Below are positions 42,210-51,953 of a stretch of DNA of 64,000 nucleotides, one piece after another (position 1 is the stretch's first letter; each line of letters starts with the position of its first letter). A program made the position numbers and the translations under genes. The DNA is from Polyangium jinanense. Lineage in GTDB: Bacteria; Myxococcota; Polyangia; Polyangiales; Polyangiaceae. The notes beneath the pieces were generated by a model. It worked only from the letters and a program-made list of their open reading frames with translations, was not told the DNA's origin and ran no database searches. The DNA is taken from positions 1-64,000 of the forward strand of contig NZ_JAGTJJ010000018.1 in assembly GCF_028435365.1 (NCBI RefSeq). The letters are read 5' to 3'.

Positions 42210-43132
42210 AGCCCCTGCTTCCACCGCGCGTACGACAGCAAAAAGAAGTTTTCGACCGCGGTCTCCATCTCCGGCGACAGCAAGAACATCGGATGGCAGG
42301 GCTCCTGGTCGCACATCTGACTCTCCTTGCCCTTGTCGATGTGGCGCCGCGCGGGCACGAGATCCATGAACGCGCCGGTCTCGTCGACCGTGCCGACGGC
42401 GATTTTCAGAATGTACGGAAAGAGCCGGTTTTTCTCGAACGTCGCGGCGGAGTCGCCGGAAAGCCAATTGCCGCCCATCCCCGCGAAATGGCACGCTTTG
42501 CAGGCGCCGGCCGCCGTCGGCTGATCGGGCAGGTTCACCATTCCGGTCGACTCCCAATCCTTCCACTGCATGCACGCGCCGAACTCCTCGAGCGCTTCGA
42601 GCAGCGTCGTGTCGCTCACCGGCCCACCGCCCCCGCCGCCGCCCGCGCCTCCCGCCCCGCCTTCGCCGCCCGCGCCGCCCGCGCCCGGATCCGGCTCGAA
42701 CGTGGGATCACCGAAGAGCCCGCGCTCGTCGACCTCTTTCAGCAGCCATTCCGTGAGGAGGGTATCGTCCTCGACCGCGAGGGCCGGGCCGGTATGCTCG
42801 CCTTTCAGGCGGAGCAGGCTGTTGTCGGGGTGGGCGATGAGCGGCTTCGGGTACCCCTCGATCTTCGCGTACGACGAGCTCTCCTCGGCGCCGAGCCAGA
42901 TGGGCGCGCTGTTCGCGCCTTGCGTGTGGCACGGCGTGCATTTGCTGGCGAGGATCGGGTAGACGTTCAGGTCGAAGAGCTCCTTCGCCGTGAAGTAATC
43001 GTCCGGCGGCCCGCCTGCGTCCCCCGAGCCGCCATTGCCGGGCGGCGTGGGCCCGAGGGTGCCGGTCGGCGGCGCGACGCAGCCATACGCCAGGATCAAG
43101 GCGAGGACGAACCACGCGGTCGCTTGTTTCAT
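42197..43132 (-). CDS. Di-haem cytochrome c-like lipoprotein
   Basis: Product of 311 residues from ATG 43132, with GGGAG upstream. Lipoprotein signal (LALILAYGC) and a Gly/Pro linker. Two c-haem attachment sites: CTPCH in ILASKCTPCHTQGANSAP and CKACH in AAGACKACHFAGMGG. A Gly-rich stretch of GGAGG repeats separates the two haem modules. It lies between a copper-monooxygenase-like gene and the ModA-like gene on one strand. An electron-transfer role for the neighbouring copper protein is a reasonable inference. Confidence 0.85.
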   Translation of the reverse strand: MKQATAWFVLALILAYGCVAPPTGTLGPTPPGNGGSGDAGGPPDDYFTAKELFDLNVYPILASKCTPCHTQGANSAPIWLGAEESSSYAKIEGYPKPLIAHPDNSLLRLKGEHTGPALAVEDDTLLTEWLLKEVDERGLFGDPTFEPDPGAGGAGGEGGAGGAGGGGGGGPVSDTTLLEALEEFGACMQWKDWESTGMVNLPDQPTAAGACKACHFAGMGGNWLSGDSAATFEKNRLFPYILKIAVGTVDETGAFMDLVPARRHIDKGKESQMCDQEPCHPMFLLSPEMETAVENFFLLSYARWKQGLCEP

Positions 43133-43174
43133 GTCACTCCCGCCGGGGATCATGGCCCGATCCCCGCGCGGGGG

Positions 43175-44266
43175 TCAACGAAAGAGGCCGAGCTGGAGCG
43201 ACGAGCAGCCCGCGCCGTCCTTCGAGACGACGCCGGCGAACTGCTTCACGGGCGGATAAATGTACCCGAAGAGGATGCACATTTCGTTGAGCCCGAGGCC
43301 GTAGTGGACCTCGATGTCCCGCGTGTTGTCGAACAGGCACGCGTGGCGGATCGCGGTGACGCCTTCGAGATCGAGCGGCGGATCGTAGCTCCGGATGTCA
43401 CTCGCGAGATCGTAGGCGCCGTCATCGTAGACGCGCTGCGCGGCGCCGTCCGCCGTCATGAAATCCACCGTGAAACCCTGCGCGAGGTCGTGCGTGTGGG
43501 GCATGAGCGAGACGACGTGCCCGCCGAACACGGTGCACGTCGTGCCGACGGTCTCGGTCGTGTGCGGCGGGATCGAGAAGTCCGAGATCTGCATGACGAA
43601 CGGCGCGACCTCCTGGGTGAGCTCGTCCGCGGGCATCGTGAAGAAATCGTAGGCGAGCTCGATCCGCTGCGGCTCGGTTTTCGTGTTCAGGAAATGGATG
43701 CTCGTCGAGATCTCGCGCGTGGTGTCGAGCACATAGCCCATTCCCTCGGGAAACTGGATGGACTCCTCGCCGACCACCTGCGTGGAGTTGGCGAAGAGCA
43801 CGTCGGGGATCCCGGCGCCCACGTTCGAGAAGGGATCCCCGGCGCCGGGATGGCAGTCGGGATACGGGTTCGGGCCGAGATCGGCCTCGAGGGGCTTGGC
43901 GACCATGTTCGAGTGGTGCAGGCCCGGCGTCGTGTAAAGGCGGCCGCCGTGCACCACCTTGTTCGTGATGTCGGGGATGGGCCACGACAGGCAAAACGAG
44001 ACCTCCTCGCCGGGCGCGAGCGTGCGCGGCGGGGCGACGATACGAAAGCCGCTTTTCGGCGGGGGCGGGAGGTCGAGATCCTGGAGCGGCTCGCCGTAGG
44101 CGACGACGTTGTCCGCGTCGAGCTGCGCGGCGGGCTCGTAACGTCGAACGGGATCGACACAGGCGCCGCGGAAGAGGACCTCGCTGCCGAGACAGAGGGG
44201 CTCTCCTCCGCATCCGGACGAGAGCGCGGCAAGGGCGAGGAGGGGAGCGATGATTCGGGTACCCAT
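43175..44266 (-). CDS. Copper type II ascorbate-dependent monooxygenase-like lipoprotein
   Basis: Product of 363 residues from ATG 44266 (MGTRIIAPLLALAALSSGC, lipobox). The core shows the pattern of PHM/DBH domains. GLHHSNMV carries paired histidines, SLMPHTHDLAQGF supplies an HxH site, and LGLNEMCILFGYIYPP provides the Met/Cys region of the second copper site. Paired beta-strands such as STSIHFLNTKTEPQRIELAYDFF match the family. Such proteins hydroxylate peptides or small molecules; myxobacteria have many and their substrates are unknown. The upstream 90-bp gap separates it from the VWA lipoprotein gene. The cytochrome gene is 42 bases downstream. Confidence 0.82.
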   Translation of the reverse strand: MGTRIIAPLLALAALSSGCGGEPLCLGSEVLFRGACVDPVRRYEPAAQLDADNVVAYGEPLQDLDLPPPPKSGFRIVAPPRTLAPGEEVSFCLSWPIPDITNKVVHGGRLYTTPGLHHSNMVAKPLEADLGPNPYPDCHPGAGDPFSNVGAGIPDVLFANSTQVVGEESIQFPEGMGYVLDTTREISTSIHFLNTKTEPQRIELAYDFFTMPADELTQEVAPFVMQISDFSIPPHTTETVGTTCTVFGGHVVSLMPHTHDLAQGFTVDFMTADGAAQRVYDDGAYDLASDIRSYDPPLDLEGVTAIRHACLFDNTRDIEVHYGLGLNEMCILFGYIYPPVKQFAGVVSKDGAGCSSLQLGLFR

Positions 44267-44356
44267 GATCGCGCATGATCCCGCGGCTCCCCGAATTGAT
44301 CCACTATTTCTGGATGAACAGAACGTTCGTCCGGGCCGTACCAAACGAAGGGCGGA

Positions 44357-45844
<1,488 letters not shown>

Positions 45845-46007
45845 CGTCGGCTCCTCGTTGGGCGCGCGCCTCACGGGAGTGGCCAGCTCCTCGGGCGCGG
45901 CGGCCCGACCTCTTACGGACGAGAGCGGCGAACGATCTTCCGGATGTGAAGAAGTGTCAGGTGGAGGGAAGCCAAGGAAGCCGCGGTTCAGCGTCGTGCG
46001 GCCCGGA

Positions 46008-46325
46008 TCACGGCTCCTCGTTCGTCCCGGTCGCCTCGTCCTCGCTCGTCCCTTCGCTCGGCTTCTCGCCTTTCAGGAAGAACGATTCCACGAAATCACG
46101 TTGCCCCGGGAAAAGCGCGCCGAGCGATCGGTGCACGCGCTCGAGCTCCAATCGCAATCGGCCCTTCGCGACGAGCTCCTCGGAGCGTTCCTTCGACCAG
46201 CCCATCTGCGCGCCGTCGTTCGCCTCGATTGCCTTCTGCGCGCGCTCGGCGGCATCCTTCAGCTTGCCCACGAGGGCCCCGCGGGCGTCATCGGGGAGGA
46301 GGGGGACGGCGGGTGAAGAGGCCAT
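46008..46325 (-). CDS. Small acidic helical protein, unknown
   Basis: Product of 105 residues from ATG 46325. Mostly charged helix (GKLKDAAERAQKAIEANDGAQMGWSKERSEELVAKGRLRLELERVHRSLGALFPGQRDF) and an acidic Glu/Thr tail. No signal or membrane segment. The 43-bp array starts 12 bases upstream of its start codon, so the array lies in its promoter region. I do not recognise it; a genuine gene is likely but not certain. Confidence 0.6.
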   Translation of the reverse strand: MASSPAVPLLPDDARGALVGKLKDAAERAQKAIEANDGAQMGWSKERSEELVAKGRLRLELERVHRSLGALFPGQRDFVESFFLKGEKPSEGTSEDEATGTNEEP

Positions 46326-46336
46326 GCGGGTCATCC

Positions 46337-46551
46337 GGCATGAGGCGCGCCAGGGGTTTGGAGGGCACGCGGGTCATCCGGCATGAGGCGCGCCATGGGT
46401 TTGGGGAGCATGCGTGTCATCCGGCATGAGGCGCGCCAGGGGTTTGGGGGGCACGCGGGTCATCTGGCATGAGGCGCGCGAGGGGTTTGGGGAGCACGCG
46501 GGTCATCCGGCATGAGGCGCGCGAGGGGTTTGGGGAGCACGCGGGTCATTG
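46337..46551. repeat. Second 43-bp tandem repeat array, five copies
   Basis: GGCATGAGGCGCGC (or its one-base variant) begins at 46337, 46380, 46423, 46466 and 46509, exactly 43 bases apart. Unit content includes GGGTCATCC, the 8-bp palindrome GGCGCGCC in some copies, and TTTGGGGAGCAC. It lies between divergent genes, starting 12 bases before the start of the acidic protein gene and ending about 150 bases before the lipoprotein toxin-like gene. The unit differs from the array at 3983, though TTTGG-GGAGCAC occurs in both (reverse complement there). The rest of the 46326-46699 gap shows nothing recognisable. Confidence 0.92.
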
Positions 46552-46699
46552 GACAGGACACGTCCGGGGGGTTCTGGGGGTCTTCGGGACATGGTCGAGG
46601 AGGAGGGCGAGGGGGGTGGAGCGTCGGCCGCGTGGCGGATGGTGATGGTGCACCCGAACCACGTTGACGTATTTCCAGAGCTCTGATCGCATCTCGCTC

Positions 46700-47434
46700 A
46701 TGGCGTTCTACCGCGTGCGCCCCCTCCTCCCCTTCGGGCTCCTCGGCTGCGCGACGTTGGCGCTCGTGCCGCTCGGCTGCGGGGCCAAGATCACCTATCC
46801 GGCGGCGAGCGAGGGCCCACGTGTGCCGGGTGCCACCGCCGAGCGCCTGCGAGCGTGCGTGGATGAGTTCGGTGGTGATCTTCGCGGGGGATATTACGTG
46901 TTCGACTACACGGTGAAGGTCGACGAGGAGGGCCGCGTGGTCGATGTGGCGTCGAAGGGCGTGCCCCATGCGGATCTCGCGGGGTGCACGCGGCTCGCGC
47001 TGCGCGCCATGACGGTGCCGGAGGACCTCCTCAGGCTGCGCAAGCTGCGCCTGTCCGAGTCGCCCGCTCCTGCGAATGGGCAGGCGGCGGGCGAGCGTGG
47101 GCTCGTTGGGCACCCCGGGGTGCTCGTGGCGGTGGCGATCGCCCTCGCCGACCTCGTCATCGAAGTGGGTCCTGTCATCATCGTGATGGCCGCCGAGCTG
47201 GAGCTCAGCAAGGATATTGCGGAGACGATTCAGAAGAGGCCGAGGTGGGAGGAGAGCTGTAATAAAAGGAGGACGGACTGTCTCGGGACCGATCTCGCGG
47301 ATCAGTCCGGCGATATCGAAGGGTCCTCGATGTGCGAGTACTGCCGTCGGGTCTGCAATGCACAGAGGGGCCAATGGCCAGAGCAAGTCGATGGCAGATC
47401 ATGTGAATATTGGCTACCTAAATGGAAGCGCTAG
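46700..47434 (+). CDS. Lipoprotein with toxin-like C-terminal Cys-rich domain
   Basis: Product of 244 residues from ATG 46700. The signal ends LALVPLGC. The N-terminal module (about 30-125: ERLRACVDEFGGDLRGGYYVFDYTVKVDEEGRVVDVASKGVP, TRLALRAMTVPED) reads as a beta-rich delivery domain. A hydrophobic stretch (GVLVAVAIALADLVIEVGPVIIVMAAELEL) follows. The last 60 residues are distinct: Cys-rich (ESCNKRRTDC, SSMCEYCRRVC, RSCEYW), charged and more AT-rich in codons. Constant lipoprotein front plus variable tail followed at once by an immunity-like gene matches polymorphic toxin design. The toxic activity is unknown; the toxin assignment is inference. Confidence 0.7.
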   Translation: MAFYRVRPLLPFGLLGCATLALVPLGCGAKITYPAASEGPRVPGATAERLRACVDEFGGDLRGGYYVFDYTVKVDEEGRVVDVASKGVPHADLAGCTRLALRAMTVPEDLLRLRKLRLSESPAPANGQAAGERGLVGHPGVLVAVAIALADLVIEVGPVIIVMAAELELSKDIAETIQKRPRWEESCNKRRTDCLGTDLADQSGDIEGSSMCEYCRRVCNAQRGQWPEQVDGRSCEYWLPKWKR

Positions 47435-47441
47435 AACGACA

Positions 47442-48557
47442 ATGAAGACGCAGCAAGAAGACACGGGGGCGCAGTTCTCGGCTCTCGCGAAAGCCATCGA
47501 TCAAGCGTGGCTCCAGACGCACAAGGGTGACTTCACCGACGCCGTGCGCGAGTACCAACGGGTCGAGGCGGAGTTCGTGGCGCGAATGAACGACAACGCG
47601 CCTTTCGTGCTCGAAACGAGGCGACGCATTGCGGAAGCAATTCTGAGTGCAGCGCATAGCCATCACCCCTCCTTCGACGTCTGCCGGGAGGCCTGGAACA
47701 ATCTCGTTCGCTTCGGCTTCACGAACTTTCACACGAGATGCATGCACTCCTGGTTTTACGCGGATTGCTGCGCGTACGACGAGCAGCCCGAGGAGGGGCT
47801 CGCCGTGCTCGAGCCTCTCCTCGCCGAGATCGAACGACTGCGCGAAGAAGCCAGGGCGACGCAGCGCCCTACGGGTTTCTACGAAAACGAGATCGAGCAC
47901 CTGGGGGACCTCCGGGACGAGCTCCTTGCCCAGCAAAGGGGAGAGCTCAGCCCGGGCCGAATCACGCGGCGTATGGACGAGGCGTACCAGCCGACCCCGG
48001 AAGAAGTGAGAATCGACGAGCTCTACGATACATTCTGGGAGGCACGCCGCGCCGTCTTCAATACGTACGCAAGATCGTGGGACCGGAGCTTCGCCGACGT
48101 CGCCGCCGACTACCGACGGGTGGAGGCGGATATCGTAGCGCGCGCAGGCGAAGCCGAGGCCTTCCAGCCCTTCGTGCTCGAAGTGAGGCAAGTAGTTGCC
48201 GAAAATATTCTCACGGCAGCCTGTGGCCTCGAACAACCCTTCGAGGTCTGCCGGGATGCCTGGAACGAGCTGGTTCACCTGGGCTTCAGGGACTTCGGAG
48301 AACAATGCAGGATGACAGATATGTACGCAAAGTCCTGCGGGCTCAACCGGAAGCCCGAGGAGGGCCTCGCCGTGGTCGAACCGCTGCTCGCGGAGCTCGA
48401 GCAGCGGCTCGATGCGGAGCTCGAGCGACGGCGCGAAGCGCACGCGAAAAGCGAACCACCCACGCACGAGGAGCCGTCCCCGAGCTTCTACCGCGATTGG
48501 ATCAAGTCCCTGGGCGAGCTCCGGGACAAGCTCGAAGCACAACGCAAGGGCCCGTGA
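47442..48557 (+). CDS. Putative immunity protein with internally duplicated domain
   Basis: Product of 371 residues from ATG 47442, 7 bases after the toxin-like gene stop. Two copies of about 180 residues are evident. Copy 1 has DFTDAVREYQRVEAEFVAR, FVLETRRRIAEAILSAA, FDVCREAWNNLVRFGF and PEEGLAVLEPLLAEIERL. Copy 2 has SFADVAADYRRVEADIVAR, FVLEVRQVVAENILTAA, FEVCRDAWNELVHLGF and PEEGLAVVEPLLAELEQRL. All helical, with no signal, so cytoplasmic. Duplication of an immunity module could widen or strengthen protection. Family not recognised; role inferred from position. Confidence 0.68.
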   Translation: MKTQQEDTGAQFSALAKAIDQAWLQTHKGDFTDAVREYQRVEAEFVARMNDNAPFVLETRRRIAEAILSAAHSHHPSFDVCREAWNNLVRFGFTNFHTRCMHSWFYADCCAYDEQPEEGLAVLEPLLAEIERLREEARATQRPTGFYENEIEHLGDLRDELLAQQRGELSPGRITRRMDEAYQPTPEEVRIDELYDTFWEARRAVFNTYARSWDRSFADVAADYRRVEADIVARAGEAEAFQPFVLEVRQVVAENILTAACGLEQPFEVCRDAWNELVHLGFRDFGEQCRMTDMYAKSCGLNRKPEEGLAVVEPLLAELEQRLDAELERRREAHAKSEPPTHEEPSPSFYRDWIKSLGELRDKLEAQRKGP

Positions 48558-48627
48558 GCGCGACCGCGCGTGAACGACGGCGCCCGTGGGCTTGACGTCT
48601 CGCGAGGGTTTGTCGTACCGTCGCCCC

Positions 48628-48888
48628 ATGATCCCTGGAAAAACCGTCCAACTCCCGACCGAGCTGCTCGCACGTTATGACCGCTTCGCGGAACACGAGA
48701 ACGAGGCGCGGCAGCGCGCCGGCCTGGGCCCGATCTCCGGGCTCGATCTCCTCCACGTCGTCGCGGCGCGCTTCGCCGGGCTCCCGACACCGCATGACGT
48801 CGACCTCGACGCGATTCGTGCCCGGGAGGGGTTGTCCGCGGACATGTGGACCCCGCCGAACCCGCCGGTCGGGAAGCCCCCCACGTGA
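48628..48888 (+). CDS. Small ribbon-helix-helix-like protein
   Basis: Product of 86 residues from ATG 48628 (MIPGKTVQLPTELLARYDRF). The segment KTVQLPTELLARYDRFAE followed by a longer helix resembles the N-terminus of ribbon-helix-helix DNA-binding proteins. The rest (SGLDLLHVVAARFAGLPTPHDVDLDAIRA) is helical and Pro-rich at the end. The stop overlaps the next gene (GTGA), so it is coupled to the membrane protein. The RHH reading is weak. Confidence 0.6.
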   Translation: MIPGKTVQLPTELLARYDRFAEHENEARQRAGLGPISGLDLLHVVAARFAGLPTPHDVDLDAIRAREGLSADMWTPPNPPVGKPPT

Positions 48889-49553
48889 GCCTTGCTCTGG
48901 CGTCCGCAGTTTTGCACGGGGTGGCTTGCGTGCTCTGCCTCGTGTACGCGTATGCCCGGCGAGCCTCCCCGGAGCGACAAGCAGCGTACGTCCTCGCTTT
49001 GGTTTGGTGTACGTGGTTCGGGCTGTCCGTTCTGCACGACTTCATCGTGCGCGCGATCCCGTCGCCCGAGATCGAACCTGTCTTGAGCCGCAAAACACTC
49101 GTCCTCCTGAACGTAGAACGCTCCATCTATCTCGCGTGGCCCGCTGGGATCCTCGCGTGGGTTCGCTGGACGTTCCGACGTAGCAACCCTTGGCCGATCG
49201 TGCTCGCGTGGCTTGCAGCATCGATCCTCCCCATCGTCGTTCACCCAGCGCTCAAAGGTCGCGCATGGTTTCCGTACGCCGGCGCCATCCACCTCGCCGC
49301 GCTCGGCGGTGAAATAACCGCTTTCGTGTCATGGGCTCGCCTTCGTGAGCCGCCGCGTCCATGGCATTCGGTCGCGATCGTCGCGATCCCGATGTGCGCT
49401 TTTCCTGCGATTCCGTTCTTCGCTTCCGACGAGGCCCGGGCGGGGTACCTCCTGTGGGTGCTCCGTGGGCTCGTCGCCCTTCATTTGGCATGTATCGCTG
49501 TTCTCGGAGGGGATTTATGGAATCAACTCTCACGTGGATCTTCGCGCTCGTGA
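48885..49553 (+). CDS. Multi-pass membrane protein, unknown
   Basis: Product of 222 residues from GTG 48885, overlapping the upstream stop. About seven hydrophobic segments (SAVLHGVACVLCLVYAYA, AYVLALVWCTWFGLSVLHDF, WPIVLAWLAASILPIVVH, VAIVAIPMCAFPAIPFFA, GLVALHLACIAVLGG). Arg clusters in the loops suggest inside-positive topology. No catalytic motif seen. It overlaps the following gene by 37 bases, so the three genes 48628-50173 are one transcription unit. Confidence 0.75.
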   Translation: MSLALASAVLHGVACVLCLVYAYARRASPERQAAYVLALVWCTWFGLSVLHDFIVRAIPSPEIEPVLSRKTLVLLNVERSIYLAWPAGILAWVRWTFRRSNPWPIVLAWLAASILPIVVHPALKGRAWFPYAGAIHLAALGGEITAFVSWARLREPPRPWHSVAIVAIPMCAFPAIPFFASDEARAGYLLWVLRGLVALHLACIAVLGGDLWNQLSRGSSRS

Positions 49554-50173
49554 TGGCGAGCTTGGCCCTCGCAGTGCCGATCTTTTTGCAGCGACGCGCG
49601 GACGCAAAAATCCGCGCGCTCTCGGACGACCGCTCCCGCATCCTCGACCGGGAACGCGAGCTCGCATCTCGCTTCCTGGCCGAACAAAAGGCGCATGCAG
49701 CGGCGCGCGCAGAGCTCGCCGCCATCGAGGAAGACCGGGCGCAGCTCCTCGCAGATCTCGATCACCGGCATCGTCGCATCGCGGACGCGCTCACGCGGAT
49801 CGCCGCAGCCGTCGAGCACCAGGAGAGCGAGCTCGAACGCTACGCCGCAGCGGGCGCAGAGAGCATTCTCTCCCGCTTCCCGGACCTGCCCAACCACCCC
49901 GACCGCGGGCTCGGCGGGACGCTCGGCGCTCTCATGACGGTTCAAAGCTACTGCAACGCGGCCCTCTTGCGGCAAATCCGCCACGCCGAAGAGACGATGA
50001 CCGAAGAGGAGCTTTTGGTGAACGTGATCCCGTTTGCCCCCGGATCAGGAAGGCGCGCGGCCGCGGAAAGTGGCGCACCGAGCCTCGGGCCGACCTCGGA
50101 CCAGCCGAGCTCCCCGACCGTGGAATCACTCCCCGCGTTCACGCCCCCGGCGTCGACGCCCGCGAGCGCCTGA
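49517..50173 (+). CDS. Membrane-anchored coiled-coil protein, unknown
   Basis: Product of 218 residues. The ATG at 49517 has GGAGGGG upstream. One N-terminal membrane helix (WIFALVMASLALAVPIFL) is followed by a coiled-coil of about 90 residues (RRADAKIRALSDDRSRILDRERELASRFLAEQKAHAAARAEL...). A short conserved-looking globular piece (GGTLGALMTVQSYCNAALLRQI) and a Pro/Ser-rich tail complete it. The last 48 bases are antisense to the end of the pentahaem cytochrome gene. Function unknown. Confidence 0.75.
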   Translation: MESTLTWIFALVMASLALAVPIFLQRRADAKIRALSDDRSRILDRERELASRFLAEQKAHAAARAELAAIEEDRAQLLADLDHRHRRIADALTRIAAAVEHQESELERYAAAGAESILSRFPDLPNHPDRGLGGTLGALMTVQSYCNAALLRQIRHAEETMTEEELLVNVIPFAPGSGRRAAAESGAPSLGPTSDQPSSPTVESLPAFTPPASTPASA

Positions 50174-51907
50174 ACCCAGGAGCGCGAGCGCGAGGAGCCC
50201 GACGGCCGCAGGAAGCCCCTTTGAATCGGACTGTCCGGCCAGGCCGCACGAGCATCCCTCCCCTGCCCCGGGATCGCGTCCGCCGCCGCTTCCGCTTCCG
50301 CCGCCGCTTCCGCCTCCGCTTCCGCCTCCGCCGCCGCTTCCGCCTCCGAAATCGATCACGACCTCGGCCTTCGAGACGACGAACGGCGGCGATGCGCCCA
50401 CCGATTCATAGATGGCGAGTAGCTCCTGCCCGCTCGAATCCGTGACGTTGGCCTCCGCCAGATGCTCGACGTATTTTCGCGTGATCGGTTGATACAGCAC
50501 CCGCGCGGAAAGCTTCCTCTCTCCCGTCACCCCCGCCGGCGCCGTCACCGTGAACGTCGCCTCGTCCCAGGAGCGTACGCCTCCCGCGCCGTCTCCGTAA
50601 TCGATCTCGCCCGTCGGTCGCGTCGTGGTCGTCGGGACGAACCCCTTCGGCGGAATGCGTGTATCCGAAAGGATCATGTCATGCCGCGCGAGATCCTCCC
50701 CCGGCTCGGCCGCCGATCCATTCCAGCGCCCATGCTGCGCGCGGTACACCCGCGTCGGCGGCGACGCCTCGATCTCCCCGTTCGCCGCGTCGTACCCGCC
50801 CAGCAGAAACGTCTCCTCTCCCGTCGAATCGACGAGCGCGAGCGCAATCCACGCGCGGCGGCCCTCCGCATACCCCGTCGGGAACTTGTGCCCGCTGAGG
50901 TTCTCCACGCGCACCGTGACCCCAAAAGGCTCGCCGGGCGCAGCCGAGGCGGGCGTGCTCGTGATGTCGATGTTTGCGGCCGCGGCGAGCGTCTCCTCCG
51001 TACGCGCGAGGGCCAGCGCGAAGGCGTCCGGGAACGCCGCGGCGCGCGCGGGGTCCTTGGCCATGACGGCGCGAATGCCGAAGAGGTTTCCGCCGGCAAA
51101 CACGTGATCCCGCGGGTCCGTGCGAAGCGGCGCGATGGGGACGGTCGCGACGGGGAATCGTCCCGACGTGCGGCGGGTATGGCAATCGACGCAGCTTTGC
51201 CCGCCCGGCTGGGCATAGGCGCTCTGCGTCCATTCTTCGTACGTGGTATCCAGCGGAAACGCGAGGGCCGTCTCCACGCCGTCCGCGTCACGCAATCGCC
51301 GCCCAGGGTTCGTCACCTGGTGGCATTGCCCGCAAAACGCCGAGCTCGAAAGCGCGACATCCTCGGCCGTCCCGTGCACCTCTGCCACGCTGTCGGCATA
51401 AGGGCCCCGTTTGTCGAGGTTGTCGTCGTACACGATCTGCGCATCGCCGCGGTAATACGGCGCCTCGGGCGGGCCCGAGGGCACGGCGCGGTGGCAGGTG
51501 TCGCAGCCGACGCCTTGCATGTCGACGGCATCGAACGCGCTCCCGTCCGGCGGGGTCGCGTGTCCCCGGACGAACGCGATCGGAGAATGGCAACGCAAGC
51601 AAAACGTGCCCACGCCGGGTTCGTCCTGGTTCGCGATCGAAAGCGCCGCGCGAAAGATGGGATCTCGCGCAGCGTTTCCCATCATGGTGCCGGCCCACCC
51701 GTCGTGCGGGAGGTACGTGCGGTCTCCGTCGTGACCACCGCCATGGCATAACGCGCAGCCGTCGGCCCCCTCGAACAGGCTGCCCTGGCCGAGCTCTCCG
51801 GGCTTCGTGCCCGCGAGGTCCTCGAAGCCAGCGGACGCGGAGGCGGGGAGCACGAGCGGGAGGAGGGCGGCGAGCGCGACGCGGGCGAACCCTCGGAGGT
51901 CCGGCAT
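50126..51907 (-). CDS. Secreted pentahaem cytochrome c with MYXO-CTERM-like tail
   Basis: Product of 593 residues from ATG 51907. Signal peptide VALAALLPLVLPASASAG. Five c-haem sites are visible: CALCH, CLRCH, CDTCH, CGQCH and CVDCH, in the N-terminal 260 residues, as in cytochrome c554/NrfA-like multihaem proteins. A beta-sandwich region follows (PFGVTVRVENLSGHKFPTGY, then FTVTAPAGVTGERKLSARVLY). The C-terminus has a Gly/Ser linker, a CSC motif, a hydrophobic helix (AAVGLLALALLGSG) and Arg cluster, which is the MYXO-CTERM layout for surface sorting. The electron partner is unknown. Confidence 0.88.
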   Translation of the reverse strand: MPDLRGFARVALAALLPLVLPASASAGFEDLAGTKPGELGQGSLFEGADGCALCHGGGHDGDRTYLPHDGWAGTMMGNAARDPIFRAALSIANQDEPGVGTFCLRCHSPIAFVRGHATPPDGSAFDAVDMQGVGCDTCHRAVPSGPPEAPYYRGDAQIVYDDNLDKRGPYADSVAEVHGTAEDVALSSSAFCGQCHQVTNPGRRLRDADGVETALAFPLDTTYEEWTQSAYAQPGGQSCVDCHTRRTSGRFPVATVPIAPLRTDPRDHVFAGGNLFGIRAVMAKDPARAAAFPDAFALALARTEETLAAAANIDITSTPASAAPGEPFGVTVRVENLSGHKFPTGYAEGRRAWIALALVDSTGEETFLLGGYDAANGEIEASPPTRVYRAQHGRWNGSAAEPGEDLARHDMILSDTRIPPKGFVPTTTTRPTGEIDYGDGAGGVRSWDEATFTVTAPAGVTGERKLSARVLYQPITRKYVEHLAEANVTDSSGQELLAIYESVGASPPFVVSKAEVVIDFGGGSGGGGGSGGGSGGGSGSGGGRDPGAGEGCSCGLAGQSDSKGLPAAVGLLALALLGSGARGRRRRGRERGE

Positions 51908-51953
51908 GCCGTGCTTTGTAGCACGGGCTCGGCTTGTGATAGCGTCGGCGATC

